From: Parietaria judaica
Lineage: Eukaryota; Streptophyta; Magnoliopsida; Rosales; Urticaceae
Reading direction: 5' to 3'
NCBI GenBank assembly: GCA_954871525.1
Contig: OX940871.1
Location: forward strand, 21,947,086-22,011,085
DNA: 64,000 bases
Shown here one piece after another: positions 51,038 to 63,470 of this stretch; within the stretch, counting starts at the first letter, position 1; every line of letters begins with the position of its first letter. The position numbers and the translations under genes were made by a program. The notes beneath the pieces are model-generated. The model was given only the letters and a program-made list of their open reading frames with translations. It was not told the origin of the DNA and did no database searches.

Positions 51038-53605
51038 ATGGGCTCGGCGGTGGAGGAGAGAGAGAGCACGGAGAGTCCTCGGAGTCCGGAGGCTAAGGTG
51101 GGGATGCAGGTGGAGGATCTGTGGGACACGCAGGAGCCACAGCTCAGCCCCACCGAGAAGCTCAACGCCTGCTTTGAGAGCGTCCCTGTCTCTGCTTTCC
51201 CCTTGGCTCCGCAAGATCAGGGTAAGCATATATATGTATATGTATATTGTGTGTTCTCGTTTTTGTCGATGATCGTGTGTGTTCTCATTCTGTTCATTTG
51301 GGCTTGTTGGGATCATTATATCTATAGTTATATATATGTATGAGAGTTTTCTTCATATGATGTTCTGTTTTGTTGGAAGGTTGTGATGGTCAAATCGAGA
51401 TATATAGATACATGTGTACGTCATTTGTATCTTTGGAAAGATTATGATTGTCTATATATATATATATGTATGTATATATGTTTGGAACTGAGAAAATCGA
51501 ACGCATTTTTCTGAAATGTAAAGTGTTATGGTTTTTGGGTTGCAGTGATAGAGATAAAATCGGATACTAGTTTAGCGGAAGCTGTACAAATACTGACCAA
51601 TCACAAAATCCTAAGCGCGCCGGTGGTTGACGTCAATGCGCCCGCCGACGCCAGCTGGATCGATAGATACATCGGGATCGTTGAGTTTGCCGGGATTGTC
51701 GTGTGGATTCTGCATCAGGTTAGATTGATAAGTTAAAACAGAGCTAGTCCTTTTGACTTGTCGTGTTGCGGAAAATTTCTCTTTTGACCGTTGCATAATC
51801 AACAATTTCTGTCAAATTTTGAGTTATATGCAATAACACATATCCTATTTTAGGGGCAAAATCGTCGTGCTACATAATAATCGACGGATTTTTGTAGTTA
51901 GGTTCTTCAACTTGTTGAAAATGAAAATTTTATCAATTACCAGGCAAAATGACAGTTCTGCACATGATTCTAACGGAAACCGTAATTTGTGTAACACTAC
52001 AAAACGATACATTGAGGGGACGTAACTAGAAACTACTCTTTAGCCAATTCGGATCTTCGGAGTAGCTTCATTACAGTTGAACTGAAATTGCGGTGTTAAT
52101 GCCTTTGGCAGTCGGAACCTCCCTCACCGAGAACTCCTAGGAGTCCGAGCTCTGCCACTGCGCTTGCAGCGGCAGCTAGTGGAGTGAATTCTTTGTTTGA
52201 TATCGGAATTTTAGGCTCGGAATTGGCTGTAACAACATCAGGAAACTTCTTTGAAGCCCTGACTTCTTCCGAATTTTACAAGAACACAAAGGTAAATATT
52301 CCAAGAAATTTTTACCTTGAACTGCTTCATAACTCTCACTTTGTTGTAATTTTTCACCATGTTCAGGTCGTGGACATCTCAGGGTCGTTCCGATGGGCGC
52401 CGTTTCTTGCATTGCAGACCTCGAACTCATTCTTGACAATGCTTTTACTGCTCTCGAAATACAAGATGAAGAGTATTCCGGTTGTTGATTTGGGCGAAGG
52501 TAAGATTGAGAACATCATTACGCAATCGGCCGTGATCCACATGTTAGCGGAGTGCGCCGGACTTCATTGGTTCGAGAATTGGGGAACCAAGAAGCTCTAC
52601 GACGTCGGTCTCCCTATCGTCACCGCTAATCACATTATCAAGGTTCGCAACATTATATGTCTAAAACCGTAAAAAAAATTAGAGGAAAATATTTCATCGT
52701 AGAAGGCTTATTGTTTTCTCTTGAAGGTTTACGAGGACGAACCGGTGTTGCAAGCGTTTAAGTTGATGAAGAAGAACAGGATCGGAGGCGTCCCTGTGAT
52801 AGAACACGGTGGCAAAGCAGTGGGAAACATTAGCTTAAGAGACATTCAGTTCCTGCTCACTGCCCCTGAAATCTACCATGATTATAGGTGTGTACCTTTA
52901 AATCACATTCTCGGCATTATTAAGATTTTTATTCAAAACAATTCTCGATAAAATCGGTTGATTGTGAAAATCGAATGCCATTGGAGCTTTTCAAATGAGG
53001 CGTGTACAGAAAAACCAAAAAATTGAATCCGAGGACTAAAGAGTTTATTAAAGAAGAACCTAAAAACGGAATAATAGAGTTCAATATGTAATGTAATACA
53101 AGCCCTTAGTAGTCGATTTTAAGAAACCTAAAAATAGAGTCTAGGTCTTTGTAACAGTAAAACCGATACGGTAAACCCTATTGTAGAGGCTACTTCAACT
53201 TTATATATATAAATATATATACACACACACATATATATATATATTATATATATGTAAAAACTTGTTTTCCTATTCTTATTAGGACTGTTTTGGTGGATAC
53301 ATTACAGATCGATCACCGCAAAAAATTTCCTGACGGCCGTTAGAAGCTACTTGGAGAAGAACAAAGAGGATTCCCCTATGTTGACGGAGATGATAACGTG
53401 CAAAACGGACAGCACCATCAAAGAGATGATCTTGCTGCTCGACTCCAAGAAGATCCACCGCGCCTACGTCGTTCACGACGAAGGCAACCTCGAAGGAGTG
53501 ATCACTCTCCGTGACATAATCTCGAGGCTGGTTCACGAGCCTCGGGGCTATTTCGGGGATTTCTTTGACGGCGTTCTTCCCCTGCCCGAGAACAGCCGGG
53601 TTTGA
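51038..53605 (+). CDS. KING1: SNF1-related kinase regulatory subunit gamma-1 (KING1, CBS-domain protein)
   Basis: The CDS joins 51038-51221, 51546-51718, 52112-52291, 52367-52642, 52727-52887 and 53308-53605, giving 423 aa, essentially the Arabidopsis KING1 length. It carries four CBS motifs: around 65-118 (VIEIKSDTSLAEAVQIL, KILSAPVVD, IGIVEF), 185-265 (SKYKMKSIPVVDLGEGKIEN), 270-330 (DEPVLQAFKLMKKNRIGGVP) and 345-415 (KKIHRAYVVHDEGNLEGVIT, LRDIISRLVHEP). It ends GYFGDFFDGVLPLPENSRV. The protein belongs to the SNF4/AMPK-gamma-like group linked to SnRK1 energy signalling; nucleotide control in plants is unclear. The ATG follows a (GA)n leader. At exon 6 only the acceptor ending at 53307 keeps the frame. 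Confidence 0.95.
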
Positions 53606-54512
53606 GAGGTCAAGACAATTCTTTTCACTTTTTCTCTGACGAATAATGATTAACCGCTTTTCTTTTTCCCGGTGTCTTTCACATGTGGTCAATAGGGTAA
53701 TTAGTCCTTGAGTTTGGCTTGATTTTCAATGTATGTATGCAAAAAAAACTTTTTGTACAATTTTGGATTGTTTAATATAATTTTGGCACCTTCATGTGCT
53801 CTTGTACTCTTGTTGTCAACCAAGTAAATTCCGGTGTTAACGAGGTAAAAACGGAATGTAAAAACAGAATTTTGTTTATGTGTTTCCAAATTCGGGATTA
53901 AAATAGCAGTTCTTTTTATTTGGAACCGGAATTTTGGATTTATTATATGTCTAAATGCCTGATTAATTTAGAATGTCGGATCTGGATCCGGCAGTCAATA
54001 TTAATAAATCTTTATCAGGGGAAGGATAAATATTTGTATAATAGAAAATAAAATGTTGGATTGCATGTTACAAGAGAATTTCTGGAATTTTTAAATTCCC
54101 AGATACTATATTAACACCACGGATTATTATTGAATGTAATATTTGTCAAAGTTTACTTTAAATGTTCTCTAGAGATAATTAGATACTTCCAAAGCCAGGC
54201 CGGAAAGTGTGACGGATCTGGTGTTTAGGTTAAAGTATAAAAAGAACCCAATTTCCGGCGACCGAAACAGGACTTTGAGGTCAAAACGTTGACCCGAGGA
54301 TATCTCGGAATATCTAAGCATTGGACGGAGGCAAAAAGCGTAGGCAGTATTTGCAGTGCATGTGTAAAGGAAAGAGTGAAATGTTGATTATTACTACAAG
54401 CTTGGTATTGATAAGACCCATTTTCTGATAGATAGCCGGGGAGACAAAGCCATCTCTAACCGATGCTTTACAAAAAGAAAAAAAACAAAAGGGATGAAAA
54501 TATAAATACAGA
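53606..54512. other. KING1 3' UTR and intergenic
   Basis: No ORF with recognisable content. AT-rich. Confidence 0.5.
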
Positions 54513-54681
54513 TGAACCTCTATAGATTAATAAGGTTGAGACTACATAAATTTATTATATTATCGAGTTTATTAATTTATCGAGGTAAAAATTGATTACG
54601 TTAGTGTAGTCGGGACTGGACAAAAATATTATTTAATCGCGACTATTAATTTATCGAGTATTAATTTATAGAGGTTCTACT
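54513..54681. mobile_element. MITE with GAACCTCTATA(A/G)ATTAATA termini
   Basis: The left TGAACCTCTATAGATTAATA and the inverse of the right end AGAACCTCTATAAATTAATA match at 18 of 20 positions. The interior carries repeated TTAATTTATCGAG. The longer sequence at 58705-59392 has related ends. There is no clear TSD and no coding content. Confidence 0.7.
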
Positions 54682-54687
54682 GTATAT

Positions 54688-55300
54688 GGTAAACTGCGGC
54701 TAATGTACTTGATATTTGACCGGCTGCGAATTATGTATCCGACGTTTATTTTTGCTGGCTAATGAACACAAACTTGATTCTGTTAGATTATTTCGTGTTT
54801 TCCGTCACTTGACCGTCAGCGATTGATTCCTCCTCTATATGTACAAATCGTGCTTTTGGCATAACTCACTCATTTTGTTGTCCAAATTTTATGCACGACT
54901 TATGGTTGGAAAGATAAGAGATAGATATGCAACTTTGATGTTTTAAGTTTTGTAAAAAGTGTTAAAAAATACGAAAATTCAATTACAACATAAAACATGA
55001 CATTAGTGTAATGCAAAATATTTGTTTTGAGCAAATTTTAATATACTTAATGACTTTTTCTGATGAAACGTGATACTACAAAATTGTAGATCAATCTTTT
55101 ATCTTTCCAAAGGTAGTTTATTTATAAATTTTACACAAAAAATGAGTGAGTTATGCCAAAACTATGAAAGATTTTTGCACGTCACACCTTTTATTTTTTG
55201 GCATAACTCACTAATTTTTTTGTCTAAAATTTATAAATGAACTACCATCGAAAATATATAAATTTTATTAAAAATTAGGTATGTTAGCTTCAATTTACCC
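54688..55300. mobile_element. GGGTAAAC-family MULE-like element, diverged
   Basis: The left end GGTAAACTGCGGCTAATGTAC and the inverse of the right end GGGTAAATTGAAGCTAACATAC are recognisably alike and match the 32957 element. Inside, GGCATAACTCACT(C/A)ATTTT is present directly and inverted around 54858, 55145 and 55200. No TSD was found. Confidence 0.6.
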
Positions 55301-56195
55301 ATACATATATATATATAATGAAAACTTGAAAACCTAAATCCACCTCTCAACAATGTTTCTAAAAATCACTTACCTCAATCCGCCCATGAGTGCAATTTAC
55401 CGCTAAATCGAGATTTTCGTAAGATTTTTAAAGGCAATACCAACTTTGCGGTCTAATTTTATGAATATACCGATAAACTGATGGCCATGGGTACACCGAT
55501 GAAGTTCTATTAACAAGTATTACTCAAAATTTATTATATGTTGCTTTTTTTCAGAATGAATTTCAATGTTCCAGCGAGTTAGATACATATTTTTGCAGTA
55601 CTTAACAACTCAGTAACTAGCGAAAAAAAGAAAAGAACGACAAGGAAACGGCACGAACATTGAATCGTCAGCGCTAAACTCCCTCGAGCAAGAACTAACT
55701 TTTCCCATTTCAAACACATCAATCGGAATCAGATATTTCAATTGATCATTCACAAATATGCTCAAATCTCTTCAACCAAACAGCTTCTGATTAGTGATCA
55801 TTGATTTTGAGTGATTGACAAACCATGTTAACAATCAAACAAAAGCAAAAGACAAATGTGTGTTTTTTTTTTTTCCAAGCAGATTCATAATATACATTGA
55901 CCATCAAAAGAAAAGAAAAGAAAAGAAAAAGCTAAAGAGAGTGTCTAATAAAAACCATGTACAAAAATCATTACAGTATATATAGAGATTCCATTCCGAT
56001 CGATAAAGACTAACATTTAATCCCCAAAAAAGAAAAAACTGTGCTAAAAAAGCATCAACACGAGAACATAACACATCGTGTATCATCACATTCCAACATG
56101 GGATTTACTCTTTTTTTTTTTTTTTCCTAGGCAAGAAAAGCTTACCTTTTTACCCGTCGTTGAAGCTACACGACGATCGACCGACCTCCTAGCTA
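55301..56195. other. Intergenic and EXO70 3' flank
   Basis: AT-rich, with an AAAAG repeat (about 55909-55928). No gene is seen. Confidence 0.5.
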
Positions 56196-58154
56196 TTATG
56201 AACTTTTTCGCCTGAGATGGTGTAGAACACACGGCGTGCCTTCGAAAAGGTCCAGCAGATAGTTCTCGAGATCCTCCGGGGTGTACTTTATGTACTTTCC
56301 GGCATGTCTGCCGCTCTCGAGTTGACTCCCGAACCGGCCCATGAACGATCGGTATGCGGGAATCACCTTTTCCGATATCGAGATCCTCAGTTCCTCGCGG
56401 AGCTGGGGATCCGGAACCTTCCACGCCGTCTGGATTCTGTAAATATCTTCGAAGCAGGCGTTGAAGTTCTTGAACCTCTCTTTCAGAGCCACCTTCGAGG
56501 CATTGCTCGAGCTTCCTCCGATCCCCTCGTCTTTCAGACATAGCAATGTCTTGGTCCAACAAGCCCGGAGGTAGCTCGTGGCGTATTGACGAACCTGCCC
56601 TCGCCGCTTTCGGACCCAGTGGTCGCCTAGAAGCTTGCCCAGATCAGAGTCTTTCACTTTCTGCACTATGTAGAGGATGTTGTTCATCAGGAAGATGTAT
56701 CTCATTGCTGTATCCTCGTAAAGCTTTGACTTCTCGTCAAGGTTTGACTCCAAAACCGTGATTAGGAGCAGCAAGCGGCGGCCTAAGGGAGACATGTTTT
56801 CCATCTCCGAGCTGTTGGCATTTCCGTCGCTGCTGTTGTCCGAAATGTGATCGGTTTCCAAGAGGGTGTTGAGTGTCTCACTGTAATCCACGAGCAATCT
56901 GACGTAGTTCATCACGTACCGGGCTAACGGGTGAATCTCCCCGCTGAGCATCGGTTTCTTCGAGGCCTCGCTCTGAACCGCATTCTCGAATTCAGAAAAC
57001 GTGCCTTTCGCTGCGTTGCCAAGTGCAGCAAGAACTCCTTTAACCTCTTCGACACCGAACTCGTCTGTGATCATGGCTTCCAAATCCGGCAACACTCCAG
57101 CGAGCGCATCGTACATGTCAAGAATCCTGAACAGCTTCTCGGGAGACCTCTTTCCTATAGCGACGGCCTCGCCAAAGTTGAGAAGTTGCATGACGCAGCC
57201 CTTGGCGGTCTCGTTGAAGCAAATATCTCTGGTGTTCTCGGACCCACCGAAGATCTGATCGCAGAGCCGTCTCTCTCCGGCGAGCAAAACCTTAACCCCG
57301 ATCTTCACTGCCTGAATCCACTTCTTCATCTTCTCGTCGAGCAACTTCCACTCGATCTTCTGCACCTCCTCAATGCTGAGCTTCTCGACATCAAGGATGC
57401 CCAGACACTCGTCAAGCGCCTCACGGCGCACACTGCTGTAGACGTGCACGCACTCGTTCTCATAACCAGAACGGATCATCCGGTCCGCAATCTCCCTCAG
57501 CTCAACGACCGCATCCGGCCGAATCAAATCCACACAGATATCATCACCGAGGCTCACGCCGCGGTCGTGGAACCGCGCCGACGGGTCTGGGTCGTCCTCA
57601 GTGAAGCTCTCAAACTCGTCGTCGATCTCGCCATCGTGGGACGCGAACGATAGTGACGCCCGCCGGATCGAGCCGTAGAGCTGGTCGGCGTTGAGCAGAA
57701 CAGTGTTGCGGATCAGGACGTGCCGGAACTCCTCCTCGAGCCGCGACATCGCGAGCTGGATGGCGCTCTCGGCGCGGTCGACGAACTCGTTCCCGGACCG
57801 GATCGAGAGGCCGTCGATCAAGCTCAGAATCTCGTCCACCGCCGACAAGTAATCCGCGGCGTCCTCCGGCGAGTCCTCCCACAGGATCGAGTGCCGCGAC
57901 GCCTCCGAGCTCGAGTCCCACCGCAGAATCACCTTCTCCGCGACCTCGAAGCGGTCCTCCGTCTTCGCATCCTCGCCGTTGATCAGGTCCGTGATGTTGG
58001 AGAGCCGGTTGTCGAAGCTCGACAGGATCAGAAGCATGTCCTCCCTCGCCTCCTTGGGCTGATTCAGCTGCTTCATGATCTGCTGCGCCGTCGCCAAGAC
58101 ACGATCGTCCCCGTTCCCGCCTCCGCCGCCGATACTCTTCGTAGTCGTCGCCAT
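56196..58154 (-). CDS. Exocyst subunit EXO70 (probably EXO70F clade)
   Basis: A single exon of 652 aa, in the usual EXO70 range; most plant EXO70 genes outside the A clade lack introns. The N-terminus ([33 protein letters not shown]) and the segment [20 protein letters not shown] fit the EXO70F type as I remember it. The Exo70 fold covers about 260-640, with [60 protein letters not shown] and a C-terminal helix ending [14 protein letters not shown]70 binds phosphoinositides and tethers secretory vesicles at the plasma membrane. I start at ATG 58154 (GCCATGGCG). The frame is open four codons further upstream but without an ATG. A TAGGGTTT telo-box-like motif lies at 58189-58196 in the leader. 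Confidence 0.95.
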   Translation of the reverse strand: MATTTKSIGGGGGNGDDRVLATAQQIMKQLNQPKEAREDMLLILSSFDNRLSNITDLINGEDAKTEDRFEVAEKVILRWDSSSEASRHSILWEDSPEDAADYLSAVDEILSLIDGLSIRSGNEFVDRAESAIQLAMSRLEEEFRHVLIRNTVLLNADQLYGSIRRASLSFASHDGEIDDEFESFTEDDPDPSARFHDRGVSLGDDICVDLIRPDAVVELREIADRMIRSGYENECVHVYSSVRREALDECLGILDVEKLSIEEVQKIEWKLLDEKMKKWIQAVKIGVKVLLAGERRLCDQIFGGSENTRDICFNETAKGCVMQLLNFGEAVAIGKRSPEKLFRILDMYDALAGVLPDLEAMITDEFGVEEVKGVLAALGNAAKGTFSEFENAVQSEASKKPMLSGEIHPLARYVMNYVRLLVDYSETLNTLLETDHISDNSSDGNANSSEMENMSPLGRRLLLLITVLESNLDEKSKLYEDTAMRYIFLMNNILYIVQKVKDSDLGKLLGDHWVRKRRGQVRQYATSYLRACWTKTLLCLKDEGIGGSSSNASKVALKERFKNFNACFEDIYRIQTAWKVPDPQLREELRISISEKVIPAYRSFMGRFGSQLESGRHAGKYIKYTPEDLENYLLDLFEGTPCVLHHLRRKSS

Positions 58155-58704
58155 GGCTTCCCTCACCGAAATTCCCCTATCTCTCTCCTAGGGTTTCAAT
58201 CCCTAAACCCACTTACAGAATCACAGAAACCGCAAAAATGAAATCACGAAAGCAAAAACACCTGTTTGGAAGCCGAGAAAATCAGGCGACAATCCGATTG
58301 GCCGATTACCGAACCATCTCCGACTCCGAATCCCGATGGATAATCAGTGAAGCTCGAGGCTTTCCTTCGATCGATCAAGAGGGTACTTTCGCTAGGGTTT
58401 CCCCTTCCTCGGGAACTGAGGAGACTACTCGGCCTTGGAGACGAACTGCGGAGAGAGAGAGAGAGGTGGTAAAAGTCCAAATTTTGTCTTTGTTTCTTCT
58501 TCTTATCGAATCGGGCTTTGTCTGAAGAAGTGTGGACTTGGAAGGGAGACGATTCCTCTACGGTGCGGTGACTGTACCTGCGGTTCGGTCCGGTTCGCCA
58601 ATTGGCTTGCGAAGATTAGCAATTCGGTGGGACCTACTCTTTTCGGTAATTTTCATTTTCTTATTTGATAATATAGCTTGTCATTTTTTTAAAGAGTAAA
58701 AATA
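58155..58704 (-). other. EXO70 5' UTR/promoter region
   Basis: A GC- and CT-rich leader on the minus strand to about 58480, then AT-rich. No certain TATA box. Small plus-strand ORFs here have no recognisable domain. Confidence 0.45.
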
Positions 58705-59392
58705 CCCGGTAGAATCTCGATGAATAAATAACTTCGATTAAATAATATTTTTTTTTCGATTCTGAAGCGGGCTTAACTAGCTAAATTAATAATTTCGATT
58801 AAATATTAATTTTTGTCGGATCCCGAATCGGGCCTATCTAGCTAAATTAATAATTTATAATATAATAATTTTTTAAAAGTATATAGGTCCCACTGATATA
58901 TAAATTAATAACTCAATATCAAAATAATAATATTACATATATAACTACGTATTCACTAGAAATAAAATATAAAATTGCATAATAAGTTACAAAATCATTT
59001 TAAATAAAAATAGCTTACACTAATTAACTATCATGTAGTGTTTTTAAAATATAATTACGAAGGTATTTGCCTATTCTTGAAATTTATGTCTCATTCAACT
59101 TAAACTTTAAGATTCCACATATCATTAAGTAGGCCCGGTTTTGTATTTTTGTGATGTAAAACAAAATTGTTCAAAATGATTGTCACTATAATTGTATCAT
59201 TGCATGAAACATGTTCCATTTCAATATTATCATCTTCATACGATGTACTATGATCACAATATTCATGACATGTTACATTTTTTTTTTCTTTACTTGTAAT
59301 GGTTATATCACTAATACTTTATAAATTAATAATTCGATAATATAATAAATTTTAGCAGTCCCAACATTATTAATTTACAAAGGTTTTACTTT
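58705..59392. mobile_element. Element related to the 54513 MITE
   Basis: GTAGAATCTCGATGAATAAA at the left and the inverse of the right end (AGTAAAACCTTTGTAAATTA) resemble the GAACCTCTATAAATTAATA termini. Repeats of AGCTAAATTAATAATTTCGA lie at about 58778 and 58840. It is degraded and its boundaries are approximate. Confidence 0.5.
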
Positions 59393-59784
59393 AGTTTGTA
59401 TCAAGGTTCGAAATATCGTTTTCCATGTCGTTTCGCTCCCTCCATTTTACGGGCATGTCGCATGCTGACATGCAAGTCAGGAAAGAGGGCATGACGCAAA
59501 TACCACATAAATTTCATGGGCATACCACATATGGACAAAAATATCGACATAAATTCTAAAAAATAAATTTGAATATATAGGCAATATTTTTAAATAACTA
59601 ATAATAAGATATCACACTAATACGTTATAGTTGTATTTATATAAAATAAGAGTTATACTTGTAATTTGTAGAAAATATAAATATAAAGTTACAATTATAA
59701 TGAGACATCATATTAATAAATTATAGTTGTTCATAGGCCTGCCGCAACTCTTCCACAACGGGCATACCAAAGATACGCCGAAGG

Positions 59785-61125
59785 TAGAGCCGGCCCTGGG
59801 TAAAAACCCGAATCCGAATCCGTATCCGAATTTAAAACCCGAATCCGAATCCGAATCCGAATCCGGAATTCGGATCCGGGTACCCGGTACCCGGTTTAAA
59901 ACCGGGTTCGGGTACCGGGTAGTGAAATCTTAAAAACCGGGTACCCGGTACCCGGTTTGTTTAATTTTTTTTATAAATATTTTAGGGTTAGGGCTCGACA
60001 CTCATCTCTCTTTTTCATTTCTCATTTTAGGGTTTCATTAAAATATTTTTTTAATTTTTTTAATTATTTGATGCCGGAAGAACTCGAAGTGCTTTATCAT
60101 ATGTTTTTTTAATGCATTTTAAATTTTAGACAATGGATGCATGTTTTTCTTATGTACGAAATATGTGTAATGTTTATTTTGAGATAATTTAGTTTTTCTA
60201 TTAATAAAAATAAAACGGATCCGGGTAAAAACCCGGATCCGGTTGAAAATCCGAACTTGGTTTCCAAACCGGGTACCGGGTACTAAAACCGGGTACCATT
60301 TTTCAACTACCCGGAAATTCGGTACCCGAAATTCGGGTACCCGGATTTCGGGTACCGGGTACCGGGTAGTAAATTTCAACTACCCGGAAACCGGGTTCGG
60401 GTACCGGGTACTTAAAAAAAACCGGGTACCCGACCCGGTTTCACCCTTTGTATTGGCGGACTAGGCACGTGCCTAGGGCCCAAAAAAGCGGTTAAAATGA
60501 GCTTAGTTGAAAGTGCCCCAAAATGTTGATAAAGACTATACAACTTACACATGCTTTTATTATATTCAGTTAGTACAGTGGAAGCCTACCCTTTTTTTTC
60601 ACACACGAGCTCTCGAGCCATGCTATAGTTTTTTTTTTTTCATCTAGCAATTAAAACTGACAGCTAGAGAGATAGACACTTCTTTCCACTAATACATAAT
60701 ATATACTTTTTTTTCTGTTCTCTTTCTAAATGAAATAATTTTAATAAAACAATGATAGTTAGACATGTTTTTTTTCTCTTTTCTTTTTACCTAAAACAAG
60801 ATACATCCCCCTCATAATTGATTAATTATTCATAATAACGTGATTAAAAATAAATTTTATTATCGTTAATATTTTTTAAAATATTTAATTACAATTTTTT
60901 TTTCTTGTAGTGTATATTTTTCTTCCTAATTCGCCAAAATATAATTTTTGAATGTTTTCTACTTCACTAAGAATTGAATATATCAGTACCACATTGTTTG
61001 TGTGTGAATTCGATGGCAACGGTGATTCTATAACTAAGTGTAAAAGTAAACTATCAATATTCACTAATTAGGGACCTCATGAAAATAAATCGCCTAGGGC
61101 CCTCGAATACTCATGGTCGGTCCTG
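59785..61125. mobile_element. CAGGGCC-family hAT element nested in the 59402 element, TSD GCCGAAGG
   Basis: The left end TAGAGCCGGCCCTGGG and the inverse of the right end CAGGACCGACCATGAG match at 10 of 16 positions. The perfect 8-bp TSD GCCGAAGG lies at 59777-59784 and 61126-61133. CCTAGGGCCC motifs sit near both ends, as in the copies at 34594 and 45753. No transposase fragment is seen. About 660 bases at its left are a further insertion. Confidence 0.82.
59798..60455. mobile_element. CCGG-rich element, second copy, nested inside the nested hAT
   Basis: The same architecture as 6091-6604: CCGAATCC repeats, then a GGTACCCGG array, an AGGGTTTC-containing AT-rich core, and a mirrored GGTACCCGG array ending GGTTTCACCC. 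It interrupts the left end of the surrounding hAT element, just after CCGGCCCT. Boundaries are good to about 10 bases. Confidence 0.65.
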
Positions 61126-61164
61126 GCCGAAGGCATGTCGGGAAATTTAAAACCTAGTTTGTAT

Positions 61165-62779
61165 TGTATGGCGTATATCTAGAGTAAATATTGCTCATAG
61201 CCTTATACCTTTAAGTTATTAGAAATAAAAATATTTAAGTTGTAATTTTTACCTACTAGGGTATTTAAATTTTTTTGTGTAAAAAAGTATTGAAGTTAAT
61301 AAAAATATAGTAATTTTAATTTAAAACTATAATAAAAATGAACTCAAGTAATTAAAATAGATAATTATAAAAATTAAAAATTAGAAATAAAGTAAATTGT
61401 GTTAATTTGACACATAAAAATTAGAACGTTGATCAATAATTTTTAATAAAAATTGGACGCAACTATTGTTCACTAATCTAAATTTGAGTACAGTTTACAA
61501 CAATTTGTATCGTCTAACTTATCATTATGCCTCAATTTCTCTCTTCAATTATGTGAAATGTTTTGAATAAATTATGAATTTGTATTAAAATTTCATCTCT
61601 TCGTAATATTTTCCCACTGGTGTTAAATTATTTTAAACCAATTAGGCTATTTTGAAACTCGTGATAAAGTATTTCCGTCTACGCATAATATTTTTTGGCT
61701 TCGCCCGTATCATACGATAACATTTGATACATATAAAACTTAAAAGTCTTTTGTTGATAAAAAATAATTTTAATAAGAAAAACTGATACAAATAATAAAT
61801 TTAGTGGTAAACTTATATATACACAAAATATTTCAGTGTAAACTGATAAATAGTAATAAGTCTAAAAGGTAACTATTAAAAAACTTGAGGTTGAAGTTTT
61901 GGTCTTGGTTCTCCTGTTCAATCAAAGTCCCTCCCAGTCCAATTTTAATTCAAAAACAAGCATATTCGGGTAAATAAAACAAAATAAAATAAGAAACCTA
62001 GAACCCGCCGTTCCGTTTCCAAAAAGCCCGGTTTCTAATTTTTAATAATTTTTCATTTAAATCTTTTTTTTATGACTATGATACGATAAGTGAATATGTA
62101 ATGGAATATAGAGTTTGGTTGGAGCATATATTATTATTAGGTTTGATTATGTTTTATTATTTTGCTGATATAAAATTGATACTTATTCTGTTTTAATTAA
62201 AAGGGTAAGAAAATAATAAAGAAGTGAGTAGTACTATAGTAGATATTTCTACAAGTCCAAATTGTTTTTTGCTTTTAGTTTTTTATTATTTTCACTTTTT
62301 GGAATATGCATGCTTCACGACTCAACGTTACGAGGGAGGAATAAATGGATGAGAGAGAATATATTTGAGGTTATTATATTTTGAGGGCAAATGTCGTATA
62401 AATTATATCCATTAGTGACATAACACTTTATCTTTTCAATGTGACTTCTTTAATAAGTTTGTCATATCTAAATTAAAAAAATAGCATGATTACGTTAGGC
62501 TGCTAGAAATATTAGACAAATCATATTTATTCTTCTTATTATTAAAAATACATTTGATTCTTATGAGATAATTGCCCTTGATTTTCTAAGTACACTATGA
62601 TTTGATCGGATTCATATTTCGTTATATTAAAAAAAAATCTTATTATTATTACTATTTATTTATTTTATTTTTTAAAATAAAAATAGGTTTTCTTCCATCA
62701 AGTAAGAAAGAAAGGACCAACATTAAAAAATAATCATTACATTTGAGGTATTTTAGGAGACTAAATTATTGAAGTTTTC
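61165..62779. other. Intergenic, very AT-rich
   Basis: No coding sequence or convincing repeat is recognised. Confidence 0.5.
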
Positions 62780-63470
62780 TATCCGTCAAGCATTGTCCAA
62801 CAACCTTTTGCAGCACGCCTCACAACAATCTGGTCATACTTCGCTGCTTGGTTTGGAAAATGCGCAAGTTCGTCTCAATCCACATAGCATACACAGACTC
62901 AGTGACAAGGCCTTTTAAACACTCTGCTTCGAGGTCTTTTTCCTTTGGTACAAACGCAGAACAAATCCACATTGTCTGACCACGTTCCATGTCAAACCAA
63001 GCTAACAAGGCTTTTCATGCATCCATAATAATAAGACAGCTAAACAACAAATGATCTTGAGTCTCTGCTTGAACATGACATAAAGAAAAATGAGGATCAA
63101 TGGAGATATTTAGTTTCAGCAACTTATCCTTAGTGGACAATCAATTCCACTAGGCTAGCCACAGGGTAAACTTCGCACGAAGGGTGGATCTATTATTTAG
63201 AACTAACTTTTTTCCGAACCACAAGCTGTATAGGAGACTGCAACAACTGTTTAACACTTATTATCAAAATCAGCCTCATCCATCAATCTCTCCCAATCCC
63301 AGCGTGTTGATTTAAATCTTTGCATTACAAAATCTTTATAAACAAAAAAGATGCTTGTTGTGGCACATGATATCTCTAATATTGTGGATCATATAATACT
63401 CTTGAAGCCATCTAATCCAAAATTTATCTGCTTTTGTATTGATTGTTCAAACAACCTTCATTATTCCCAA
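62780..63470 (-). pseudogene. LINE retrotransposon relic, zf-RVT region
   Basis: On the minus strand, frames read KADKFWIRWLQEYY, then RSTLRAKFTLWLA, then LSTKDKLLKLNISIDPHFSL with CHVQAETQDHLLFSC, then AWFDMERGQTMW. This is the zinc-binding reverse-transcriptase tail of plant LINEs, including its Cys-x2-3-Cys/His pattern. Multiple stops and frame changes show it is inactive. The reverse-transcriptase core is not in the window. Confidence 0.75.

Larger units (their letters stand above)
59402..61156. mobile_element. CAAGG-family hAT element with perfect TSD GTTTGTAT, host of nested insertions
   Basis: The left end CAAGGTTCGAAATATCG is typical of the family. The right end TTTAAAACCTA has lost the last bases. 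GTTTGTAT flanks it at 59394-59401 and 61157-61164. Without the nested 1341-bp insertion and its TSD, the element is about 406 bp. Confidence 0.82.

Noticed and set aside
53283..53307. KING1 exon 6 starting at 53283
   Set aside because: It shifts the frame and hits a stop; the acceptor 25 bases downstream restores the conserved sequence.
58155..58166. EXO70 start four codons upstream
   Set aside because: The codon is GTG, not ATG; the ATG at 58154 has a good context.
57720..58241. 173-codon plus-strand ORF opposite EXO70
   Set aside because: An Arg/Leu-rich shadow of the EXO70 coding strand.
59820..60450. CCGAATCC/GGTACCCGG arrays as a satellite, telomere-like repeat or CRISPR array
   Set aside because: There are no regular spacers and no telomere unit. 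The mirrored layout and second copy at 6091 point to a dispersed element.
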